NCBI GenBank assembly: GCA_002719425.1
Contig: PBHA01000011.1
Coordinates: 2,868-18,214, forward strand
Reading direction: 5' to 3'
DNA length: 15,347 bases
Source: Chloroflexota bacterium
Lineage (GTDB): Bacteria > Chloroflexota > Dehalococcoidia > UBA1151 > TMED-70
The translations under genes were made by a program, and so were the position numbers. Shown piece by piece: positions 7,212-14,770 of this stretch (the stretch's first letter is position 1; every line of letters starts with the position of its first letter). The notes beneath the pieces were generated by a model that was given only the letters and a program-made list of their open reading frames with translations, did not search any database and had not been told where the DNA came from.

Positions 7212-8476
7212 TTGATTTTTTTTTCAGAAGAAAAAATTATGAATAAACAAGCAAGTAAAGCTACAATTCCAAACATGGGGAAACTAAGTTGATAAGATCC
7301 AGTAAAATCATATATTAATCCTGCAGAAATACCTCCAACTGCCTGACCAGCACTTACAAAAGGTTCAGAATAACCTCTTATTGAACCGATATTATCCTTA
7401 CCAAAAATATCTGCCAAAACAACTGGAGGTATTACCAATAAGCCTCCTAATGACATTCCAAAAATAAATCCAACAAAATATGCCAAAGCAATATTATTTA
7501 CAACTAGGAAAAGTAAAGCTGATAAACCAAGCCAAACACAACCAAAAAAATAAACTTTTTTAGATGAAAATTTATCAGTAGCCCATCCTGTAATAACACT
7601 ACCTACACCTGTTCCTAAAGCCATAATTGTTAGAGCAGAGGCAGCAAAAATAGGATTTATTCCTTTATCAATTAGATAAGCCGCTTGATGAATATTTACA
7701 CCTGTATGAATAAAATATGTAAGAAAACCAACCATTGACAACATCCAAAATGCTTTAGATTTTAGTGCTTCATTTAATGAGATAGATGAAGAAGATCTAT
7801 CTCTATTTCCTGAACTGTTTTCAAATGTGAGATAATTATTTCTTTTTGGTTTTATCTCATTAGGATCATCAACCATAGTAAAAAATACTAACGGTAGTGA
7901 AATTAACCAGACAGTTACCCCAATAAAGACCCAACTCATTCTCCAAGAATCAGGATTTCCACCATCAAGATCGATTACTAATTGTGCAAATAAAGGGAAT
8001 AAGCCCATTCCTATAGAGTGAGATAAACCTAAAATTCCAGTTGCTTTACCTCTACTATTAATAAACCATTTTGCAACTATAGTTGCAGCACCTATTTGAA
8101 CTGGTGAACTGAAAATAATTCTACCTATTCCAAATAGAATATAAAACGTAATAGGGTTAAACGTTCTACTAATTAATAATGATGATAGTCCCAATAATAA
8201 AACAGAAAAGAATAATGTTTTTTTTGAACCATATTTTTGGATTAAGTATCCAGATAAAGGAGATATAAAAACAGATAATAATCCAGCTAAAGAAGAAGCT
8301 CCAACTATTAATGTTCTTGACCAACCTAAATCCTCACTCATTGGATATACAAAAACAGCAATGGTCAATGTAGCAGCTGCATTTCTGACGAACATAGTCG
8401 AACCTGATCCAGCAACAATAATCCATCCATAGTAAAAGTTAGTATTTTTTTCGATGAATTTCGCTAATTGGTTCAT
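7208..8476 (-). CDS. MFS transporter, monocarboxylate/oxalate-formate-like group
   Basis: A 422-residue major facilitator with about 12 membrane helices in two halves. The N-terminus FYYGWIIVAGSG (14-25) and the GLGWSR-like EDLGWSRTLIVGASS (48-62) mark the OFA/monocarboxylate-porter-like group. The loop GYLIQKYGSKK (76-86) and its counterpart GWATDKFSSKK (297-307) are the two motif-A copies; RGKATGILGLSHSIGMG (142-158) is also typical. A hydrophilic Ser/Asn-rich linker (about 203-235) joins the halves, and the second half opens with EALKSKAFWML (236-246). These carriers move organic acids, so import of the sugar acid handled by the neighbouring dehydratase/SDR pair is a fair guess, although the gene is on the opposite strand and needs its own promoter. 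Its stop shares the CTAG at 7208-7211 with the SDR stop. No ribosome site is seen before the ATG. Confidence 0.87.
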   Translation of the reverse strand: MNQLAKFIEKNTNFYYGWIIVAGSGSTMFVRNAAATLTIAVFVYPMSEDLGWSRTLIVGASSLAGLLSVFISPLSGYLIQKYGSKKTLFFSVLLLGLSSLLISRTFNPITFYILFGIGRIIFSSPVQIGAATIVAKWFINSRGKATGILGLSHSIGMGLFPLFAQLVIDLDGGNPDSWRMSWVFIGVTVWLISLPLVFFTMVDDPNEIKPKRNNYLTFENSSGNRDRSSSSISLNEALKSKAFWMLSMVGFLTYFIHTGVNIHQAAYLIDKGINPIFAASALTIMALGTGVGSVITGWATDKFSSKKVYFFGCVWLGLSALLFLVVNNIALAYFVGFIFGMSLGGLLVIPPVVLADIFGKDNIGSIRGYSEPFVSAGQAVGGISAGLIYDFTGSYQLSFPMFGIVALLACLFIIFSSEKKIN

Positions 8477-8504
8477 TCTAGCTATTTATTTAATCTAATA
8501 ATAG

Positions 8505-8515
8505 AATGTAACATT
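8505..8515. promoter_or_regulatory. Perfect 11-bp dyad between MFS and aconitase genes
   Basis: AATGTAACATT is a perfect inverted repeat around a central A, in the 83-bp gap between the divergent MFS and aconitase genes. Its size and place fit a repressor or activator site that could serve both genes. TATTAT at 8521-8526 could be the aconitase -10 just downstream. In AT-rich DNA short palindromes arise by chance, so this is a candidate only. Confidence 0.3.
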
Positions 8516-8535
8516 AAATTTATTATTCGTTTAGC

Positions 8536-8559
8536 GATTAGGGGAGATTAGGGGAGAGA
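8536..8559 (+). promoter_or_regulatory. Duplicated purine-rich leader of aconitase with strong ribosome site
   Basis: The decamer GATTAGGGGA occurs twice in direct succession (8536-8545 and 8546-8555) and runs into GAGA just before the ATG at 8560. The second copy gives a GGGGAG ribosome site three to four bases from the start; the first gives an equal site ten bases further away. It is the only G-rich stretch in any gap of the window. It fixes the aconitase start and probably gives strong translation. Confidence 0.7.
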
Positions 8560-11205
8560 ATGTCTATAAATTTTGATAAAAAGAAATATTTAAAGTCGTT
8601 AAGAATTTCTGAAGTTGAGAAAAATTATTTTGATATTAAATCTTTGGCAAAAGACTGTAATATTGATATCAATAAAATTCCATTTTCTATCAGAGTGCTA
8701 GTAGAAAATGTTCTTAGATCATATCATACTGATGTTTCTAATCTTGAACATATAGCAAACTTAATTCAGTGGAATAAAGATACTATTCCAGATAAAGAGT
8801 TTCCGTATATGCCTGGAAGAGTAGTTCTTCAAGATTTTACAGGAGTCCCAGTAGTTGTAGACCTAGCTGCCATGAGAGACGCAGTTACAAAACTCGGTGT
8901 GGATCCTTCAATAATCAATCCAATTGTAAGGTCTGATTTGGTTATAGATCACTCAGTTCAGGTAGACTCGTTTGCTCAAAATTCTTCTCTTTATCAAAAT
9001 ATTTCTAGAGAATTTGAAAGAAATCAGGAGAGATATAAATTATTAAAATGGGCTCAAAGTGCCTTTTCAAACTTTTTGGTTGTACCTCCTGGAACAGGTA
9101 TAGTGCATCAGGTTAATTTAGAAAACCTAGCTGAGGTTATACTTAGTTCTGATGAAAATAATCTTATTTATCCTGATACTTGTGTTGGAACTGACTCACA
9201 CACAACAATGATAAATGGAGTAGGGGTTCTGGGTTGGGGTGTAGGAGGTATAGAAGCTGAAGCTGTTATGCTAGGGCAACCTTATTATATGCAAGTACCA
9301 GAAGTTATTGGAGTTAATCTACATGGAAATATCAGAGAAGGAACTACTGCCACTGATGTCGTATTAGGTATTGTAGAAAAATTAAGAGAAGTAGGTGTAG
9401 TTGAAAAATTTGTAGAATTTTTTGGTTCAGGACTGAAAAATCTATCATTAACTGATAGAGCCACTATTTCTAATATGGCTCCAGAGTATGGAGCAACCTG
9501 TGGTTTTTTTCCAGTTGATGAAAGAACAATGGATTACTTAAATCTTACTGGAAGAGAAAATAAAGTAGTTGAAAGAGTGGAAACTTATACACAAAATAAT
9601 AGTCTTTTTTATGAAGGAATAGATCCTGAATTTACTAAGATTGTAGACTTTGATTTATCTTCAGTTCAACCTTCATTAGCTGGTCCAAAAAGGCCTCAGG
9701 ACAGATTGGCATTATCAGATGTAAAATCAAATTTTCATTCTAGTTTTGATCTTAATGAATCTGATATAAGTAATGACAAACTTGACGATGGTTCTGTAGT
9801 AATCGCTGCTATCACTAGTTGTACGAATACCTCTAATCCTAATGTAATGATGGGAGCAGGTATGATAGCAAAAAATGCATCAGAAAAAGGAATTAAGCCA
9901 AAAAGTTGGGTAAAAACCTCCTTGGCTCCTGGATCTAAAGTTGTTAGTAAATATCTTGAATCAGCTGGATTAGATAAATATTTAGATGATATAGGATTTC
10001 AGACTGTAGGTTATGGATGTACGACATGTATAGGGAACTCGGGTCCTTTACCTACAGAAATTGCAGAAGAAGTTGAAGATCATGAACTTTCTGTAGCAGC
10101 AGTACTTTCAGGTAACAGAAATTTTGAAGGTAGGGTTCATCCTCAAGTTAAGGCTAATTATTTAGCATCTCCAATGCTTGTAGTTCTATATGCTCTTGCA
10201 GGTACAGTTAACATTGATTTTTCTGTAGATCCTATATCAAATGACAAGAATGGAAATCCTGTTTTTCTTAAGGATTTGTGGCCTTCTGCAAATGATATAG
10301 AAAGTATGATTGATAGTTCTCTAAACTCAAAAATGTTTATTGAAGAGTATAGATCTGTATTTGAAGGTCCAGATGAATGGAAAGAGCTTTCATCAACAAA
10401 ATCAAATCAATTTAAGTGGGATGATCACTCTACTTACATACAAAAACCTCCATACTTTGAAAATTTTGATCTAAATTTACCAAAAAAAGATAAGGTTGCG
10501 GACGCAAGATGCTTAGTTGTATTAGGAAACTCAGTAACAACAGATCATATTTCTCCTGCTGGTTCTATTCCTCAATCTGCTCCTTCAGGACAATTGCTTA
10601 TTTCTAGTGATGTTCCAAGATTTGAATTCAACTCATATGGTTCTAGAAGAGGTAATCACAACATTATGGTAAGGGGTACCTTTGGAAATATTAGACTTAG
10701 AAATCAAATTTTAGATGACGAAGGAGACTGGACTATTCATTTTCCAAGTGGAGAAAAAATGAGAATTTTTGAGGCTTCAGAGTTATATCAAAAAGAACAA
10801 ACTCCCTTGATAGTAATAGCAGGTAAAGAATATGGAACTGGATCATCTAGAGACTGGGCTGCTAAAGGACCAGCTTTGCTAGGAGTAAAAGTAGTTATAG
10901 CTGAGAGTTTTGAGAGAATTCATAGATCAAATTTAGTAGGTATGGGAATTGTTCCTCTTCAATTTCAAGATGGAGACAACTATGAAAATTTAGGTTTAGA
11001 TGGATCTGAATATTATGATTTTTTTGCTCTAGAAAATAAGATTGTTCCAAACTCTAAGATTGAAGTTTTAGCAAAGAAAGAAGATGGCTCTGAAATAAGA
11101 TTCAAAACTTTGCTAAGAATAGATACCCAAATAGAAGCTGAATATTATTACAATGGTGGCCTTTTACCATTTGTATTGAGAAAAATGGTTAGAGAATCTA
11201 AGTAA
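8560..11205 (+). CDS. acnA: Aconitate hydratase A (aconitase)
   Basis: Cytoplasmic iron-sulfur enzyme that isomerises citrate to isocitrate through cis-aconitate in the TCA cycle. At 881 residues it has the length of the AcnA/IRP1 type. The N-terminal part shows IPFSIRVLVENVLR (40-53), LQDFTGVPVVVDLAAMRD (90-107) and the substrate-site TDSHTTMINGVGVLGWGVGG (211-230). The 4Fe-4S cluster ligands are C421 (TSCTNTSNP) and C487/C490 (GYGCTTCIGNSG). The swivelling C-terminal domain has SVTTDHISPAGSI (658-670), the phosphate-binding GKEYGTGSSRDWAAKGP (755-771) and AESFERIHRSNLVGMGI (781-797). All key residues are present. It stands alone as a transcription unit, with a duplicated purine-rich leader giving the best ribosome site in the window. 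Its last 8 bp overlap the end of the convergent epimerase gene. Confidence 0.97.
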   Translation: MSINFDKKKYLKSLRISEVEKNYFDIKSLAKDCNIDINKIPFSIRVLVENVLRSYHTDVSNLEHIANLIQWNKDTIPDKEFPYMPGRVVLQDFTGVPVVVDLAAMRDAVTKLGVDPSIINPIVRSDLVIDHSVQVDSFAQNSSLYQNISREFERNQERYKLLKWAQSAFSNFLVVPPGTGIVHQVNLENLAEVILSSDENNLIYPDTCVGTDSHTTMINGVGVLGWGVGGIEAEAVMLGQPYYMQVPEVIGVNLHGNIREGTTATDVVLGIVEKLREVGVVEKFVEFFGSGLKNLSLTDRATISNMAPEYGATCGFFPVDERTMDYLNLTGRENKVVERVETYTQNNSLFYEGIDPEFTKIVDFDLSSVQPSLAGPKRPQDRLALSDVKSNFHSSFDLNESDISNDKLDDGSVVIAAITSCTNTSNPNVMMGAGMIAKNASEKGIKPKSWVKTSLAPGSKVVSKYLESAGLDKYLDDIGFQTVGYGCTTCIGNSGPLPTEIAEEVEDHELSVAAVLSGNRNFEGRVHPQVKANYLASPMLVVLYALAGTVNIDFSVDPISNDKNGNPVFLKDLWPSANDIESMIDSSLNSKMFIEEYRSVFEGPDEWKELSSTKSNQFKWDDHSTYIQKPPYFENFDLNLPKKDKVADARCLVVLGNSVTTDHISPAGSIPQSAPSGQLLISSDVPRFEFNSYGSRRGNHNIMVRGTFGNIRLRNQILDDEGDWTIHFPSGEKMRIFEASELYQKEQTPLIVIAGKEYGTGSSRDWAAKGPALLGVKVVIAESFERIHRSNLVGMGIVPLQFQDGDNYENLGLDGSEYYDFFALENKIVPNSKIEVLAKKEDGSEIRFKTLLRIDTQIEAEYYYNGGLLPFVLRKMVRESK

Positions 11206-12061
11206 TACTTCCAAATGGAGATGTTTTTAACCACGTAAATCCAGTTTCCTTTAGCTTTGTAGGTAGAATCCTCTGATTGCTAAGTAATATTTCTTTACCT
11301 AATTTTCCAAAAATTATATTAATAGTAGCTGCGGGAAGAGGCAATTTTACTAATGGGTTAATTTTTTTATTTAGGCTTTCCATAACATCTTTAAAATAAA
11401 TAGGATTGCTGGAAACTATATTCACTGGTCCTGAAATTTCACTTTTATTAATTATATGAAGTATTGATCTACATAAATCTAAATTTGAAATCCAAGGAAA
11501 ATAATTTAATCCATTACCAATTCTGTTAACACCTATTATTCTCCCATATTTTTTCATGTAGGAATAAATATCTGAATTTTCATCTATAACTGTTCCTAAT
11601 CGAAGATGAACAACTCTTGTATTAATGAGTTTTATATTTTGTTCCCACTTTTCCACTATATCTGGAATCAAACCTCTTCCTTTAGGAGATTTTTCGTCAA
11701 TAATTTCATTTGGTCTATTGCCATAAAAACCTGATGCTGATGCCGAGATTATCAGTTTAGGAGGATTATTAGATTTTGATATTGTTTCAAAAAGTAATCG
11801 TGTAGGGTTTATTCTACTAGAAATAATATTTGATAATTTTTTTCTTCTAAAAGGCTGAATTATCTTGGTTCCATTTAAGTTGATAATAATATCAGAATTA
11901 TCAATTATTTCATTATTAATTTTTTTATTTTCTGGATCCCAAAAATAGAGTTTATTTTTTTTTCTTGTCAGGGAATGTATTATAAATTTATTTTTCTCAA
12001 GAAATGTTATAATTTCTCTACCAAGATAACCACTTGAACCTGTAACTGTAATTTTCATCAT
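11198..12061 (-). CDS. TIGR01777-family NAD(P)-dependent epimerase (SDR39U1-like)
   Basis: A 287-residue extended-SDR protein. The Rossmann turn TGSSGYLG is at 7-14; the family marks NLNGTKII (61-68), SASASGFYGNR (106-116), LRLGTVID (153-160), the FPWISNLDLCRSI segment (188-200) and the C-terminal DUF1731-like end (about 235-280, with LPTKLKETGF) follow in order. The family (E. coli YfcH, human SDR39U1) is widespread, but its reaction is not settled; it probably acts on a nucleotide sugar or similar substrate with a bound NADP. Two Met codons in a row open the frame (12059-12061 and 12056-12058); either could be the start, and no ribosome site helps. It is divergent from the DUF3500 gene across 85 bp and convergent, with an 8-bp overlap, with aconitase. 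Confidence 0.82.
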   Translation of the reverse strand: MMKITVTGSSGYLGREIITFLEKNKFIIHSLTRKKNKLYFWDPENKKINNEIIDNSDIIINLNGTKIIQPFRRKKLSNIISSRINPTRLLFETISKSNNPPKLIISASASGFYGNRPNEIIDEKSPKGRGLIPDIVEKWEQNIKLINTRVVHLRLGTVIDENSDIYSYMKKYGRIIGVNRIGNGLNYFPWISNLDLCRSILHIINKSEISGPVNIVSSNPIYFKDVMESLNKKINPLVKLPLPAATINIIFGKLGKEILLSNQRILPTKLKETGFTWLKTSPFGSIT

Positions 12062-12082
12062 ATTATTTTGTTAAACTGATTT

Positions 12083-12096
12083 ACTTTAAGTAAAGT
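12083..12096. promoter_or_regulatory. Inverted repeat in the epimerase/DUF3500 divergent gap
   Basis: ACTTTA-AG-TAAAGT is a perfect 6-bp inverted repeat with a 2-bp centre, in the 85-bp gap 12062-12146. A possible DUF3500 -10, TATAAG, is at 12117-12122; no convincing -35 goes with it. The dyad could be an operator for one or both genes. Chance occurrence is possible given the AT content. Confidence 0.3.
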
Positions 12097-12146
12097 TTTT
12101 TATAGAAAAATAATAATATAAGATAAAAACAATCACCAAGTTAACT

Positions 12147-13139
12147 ATGAGTCAATATACAGAGAAAATCAAAAATATTTCAGAGAAGGTTTTAGAAATC
12201 TTAAGCTTACTAGATGAAAATCAAACTAATATGTTAAGTTTTGATTTTAATGATGATGAAAGATTTATTTGGTACTACACTCCTCATAAACAAAATGGAT
12301 TATTAGTTTTTGATATGAAACCTTACCAAAGAAAACTATTGTTTGAATTACTTGAATTGACCTACTCTTCCAAAGGATATAAAACTGCAAGATCTATTAT
12401 TAATTTAGAGTCTATTTTAGGAGATTATGAAGCAAATCATTCTATGTCTTCAGAAGGAGGAAATGGTCAATGGGTAAGATCAGAGGAAAGATATTGGTTT
12501 GCTGTTTTTGGAGATCCAAGATCAAAAGATTCTCCATGGGGATATAGATTCGGAGGTCACCATATTGGTTTGACAGTTAATATAATCAAGGATTCTATAT
12601 CAATGCATCCTTTATTTTTTGGAGCTAATCCTGCTAAAGTCTTAGAAGGAGAAAAAAAAGGTTTTAGAGCACTCGATAAAGAAGAAGATTTAGCTAGAAA
12701 ACTCGTGACATCCCTTTCTGATGACAACAGAAAAATTGCGATTATAAATGAAAATGCTCCGTCAGATATTTTGACTGCAAACTATAGAGATTTTAATAAT
12801 CAAGATTTTGTAAAAGGCTTAAATTTCAATAAAATGAGTTCCTCTCAGAGAGATAACCTAGTTCATCTTATAAAAATTTATACTTCAAGATTTTATGATG
12901 AATATGCAAAAACATATAACAAACAAATTATAAGTCATGGATTTGAAAATACCACTTTTGCATGGGCTGGTTCTACAAAAATTTCTGAAGGGCATTATTA
13001 TTTTCTAAAGCATGATAAATTCTTAATTGAGTATGACAACACACAAAATAACGCAAATCATATCCACTCTGTCCTGAGAGATTTTGATGGAGACTATGGA
13101 GCTGATATCCTTGGTAACCATTATAATTCTAGTCACTAA
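12147..13139 (+). CDS. DUF3500 domain protein of unknown function
   Basis: The 330 residues match the DUF3500 family nearly end to end: SPWGYRFGGHHIGLTV (129-144), HPLFFGANPA (154-163), a charged EEDLARKLVTSL (179-190), the helix QRDNLVHLIKIY (234-245), FAWAGS with GHYYFLKHDKFLIEYDNTQNN (271-302), NHIHSVLRDFDGDYG (304-318) and the closing NHYNSSH (324-330). There is no signal peptide, so it is probably cytoplasmic. Conserved His, Asp and Glu residues cluster (H138-H139, H283, E295, D297, H305, H307, H325, H330), which suggests a metal site or polar active site, but no activity is assigned to the family that I know of. The gene stands alone in its direction; the stop overlaps that of the ligase gene by 4 bp. 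No ribosome site precedes the ATG at 12147. Confidence 0.82.
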   Translation: MSQYTEKIKNISEKVLEILSLLDENQTNMLSFDFNDDERFIWYYTPHKQNGLLVFDMKPYQRKLLFELLELTYSSKGYKTARSIINLESILGDYEANHSMSSEGGNGQWVRSEERYWFAVFGDPRSKDSPWGYRFGGHHIGLTVNIIKDSISMHPLFFGANPAKVLEGEKKGFRALDKEEDLARKLVTSLSDDNRKIAIINENAPSDILTANYRDFNNQDFVKGLNFNKMSSSQRDNLVHLIKIYTSRFYDEYAKTYNKQIISHGFENTTFAWAGSTKISEGHYYFLKHDKFLIEYDNTQNNANHIHSVLRDFDGDYGADILGNHYNSSH

Positions 13140-14770
13140 GTAGACAATATATTTATAATCTCCCCATCATCATTAAGATCAATATCAAAAGCATTGGGAC
13201 TACTTGGAAGACCTGGTAGTGTAATTATGTCGCCTGCTAGAGTAACGATTTGTTTAGCCCCTCCAAGAACTCTTGCTTCTCTAATGGGTATAGTATGTCC
13301 CTCTGGAGCTCCTCTAAGCTTTGGATTTGCAGAAACAGATAAATGTGTTTTAGCCATACATATTGGAAAATTCCAACCCTGATTTTCGAATTGCCTTAAC
13401 GTTGTTCTTGTCATTGGTCCCCATAAAACTTTTTTAGCAGAATAAATTTCTTTTGCCAAAGTCTCAACTTTATTTATAGGACTATCTTGATCTTCATACA
13501 ACAATGATATATCTCTATCACTTTCATCTAAACTAGTAATATATTCAGCTAGATCAATCATTCCTTCTCCTCCTTTTGCAAATCCATCTGATTCAATAGC
13601 AATAGAATTATTTTCTATACAAATTTTCTTTATAATATCTATCTCTTCTTTTTTGTCTTCAGGAAATAGATTGATCGCTACAACTGATCTTAATCCGTAT
13701 TTAGAGACAATTTTTATCGCATTGATAAGATTTTCAGATCCTTTTATAATGGAATCATTATTCTTATCAGATAAATCCTTAACCTCAACTCCTCCATGCC
13801 ATTTTAACCCTCTAACAGTAGCCACTATGACGGCACAAAAAGGTTTTGGTCCTCCCTGTCTAACTTTAATATCCATAAATTTTTCAAATCCCAAATCGGC
13901 ACCAAAACCTGCTTCAGTAATAACATAGTCTGAATAAGTTGAAGCCATCTGATCTGCTATGATAGATGAACAACCATGAGCAATATTTCCAAAAGGACCC
14001 ATATGAACAATAGCCGGTTGACCTTCGACAGTTTGTGCTAAATTAGGTTTTATTGCATCTTTGAGTAAAGCCATCATGGATCCAACTGCATTAATTTCTT
14101 TTGCTAAAACAGGAGTTTTATCTTTTTTCCATCCAACAACAATATTTCCTAATCTTTCTCTAAGATCTTTATACGAATCTGTAAGTGCTAAAATAGCCAT
14201 TATTTCTGATGCAGCAGATATATCAAACCCTGTATTTCTGAGGGGAGATGTATTCTTTCCACCAGCACCTGCTATTACATTTCTTAATGATCTGTCTTCT
14301 GCGTCAGTAACTCTTCTCCATGTTATATTTTCAGGATAAAAGTCTTTAATTGCATTTCGATATACATTATTATCAACCATAGCAGCTAAAAGATTATGTG
14401 CAGATTCCATAGCATGAAAATCTCCATTAAAATGTAAATTTATATCTACTGCCGGTTCTACTGTTGCATTACCTCCTCCAGTGCCCCCACCCTTATGACC
14501 AAAAACTGGACCCAAAGATGGTTGCCTTATGGTTAGAGCTACTTTTTTATTTATTTTTCCTAAACCCTGTGTTAAGCCTATGGCTGTCGTTGATTTCCCT
14601 TCACCAAGTGGTGTTGGAGTAATAGCAGTTACTACAACAAGTTTAGATTTTTTACTCTTATCTATGTTTTCTAAAGGAATTTTAGCCTTGTAATTTCCGT
14701 ATAATTCTAGAGACTCTTTGCCAAGCCCAAGTTCGTCGGCGATTTGTTCAATTGGTTTAATTTTTTTCAT
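13136..14770 (-). CDS. fhs: Formate-tetrahydrofolate ligase
   Basis: Joins formate to tetrahydrofolate using ATP to give 10-formyl-THF, feeding purine synthesis and one-carbon flow. At 544 residues it is slightly short for the family (about 555-560). The P-loop TPLGEGKSTT is at 53-62, IRQPSLGPVFG at 81-91, then HKGGGTGGG (92-100), DINLHFNGDFHAM (109-121), NLLAAMVDN (126-134), ITWRRV, and near the end PICMAKTHLSVS, APEGHTIPIREA and the TLAGDIITLPGLP segment. Two conserved spots are unusual: the family normally has I-K-G-G-A-A-G-G-G where this has H-K-G-G-G-T-G-G-G, and ITAANNLLAA reads MESAHNLLAA. Other key residues stand, so it should be active, but it belongs to a divergent branch. The gene starts inside the end of the upstream MFS gene (14-bp overlap) without its own ribosome site. 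Confidence 0.95.
   Translation of the reverse strand: MKKIKPIEQIADELGLGKESLELYGNYKAKIPLENIDKSKKSKLVVVTAITPTPLGEGKSTTAIGLTQGLGKINKKVALTIRQPSLGPVFGHKGGGTGGGNATVEPAVDINLHFNGDFHAMESAHNLLAAMVDNNVYRNAIKDFYPENITWRRVTDAEDRSLRNVIAGAGGKNTSPLRNTGFDISAASEIMAILALTDSYKDLRERLGNIVVGWKKDKTPVLAKEINAVGSMMALLKDAIKPNLAQTVEGQPAIVHMGPFGNIAHGCSSIIADQMASTYSDYVITEAGFGADLGFEKFMDIKVRQGGPKPFCAVIVATVRGLKWHGGVEVKDLSDKNNDSIIKGSENLINAIKIVSKYGLRSVVAINLFPEDKKEEIDIIKKICIENNSIAIESDGFAKGGEGMIDLAEYITSLDESDRDISLLYEDQDSPINKVETLAKEIYSAKKVLWGPMTRTTLRQFENQGWNFPICMAKTHLSVSANPKLRGAPEGHTIPIREARVLGGAKQIVTLAGDIITLPGLPSSPNAFDIDLNDDGEIINILST

Noticed and set aside
13194..14339. Three plus-strand frames of 62-92 aa opposite the formate-THF ligase
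   Set aside because: They mirror a well-conserved enzyme gene, have no ribosome site and no recognisable motif; codon use of the ligase explains them.
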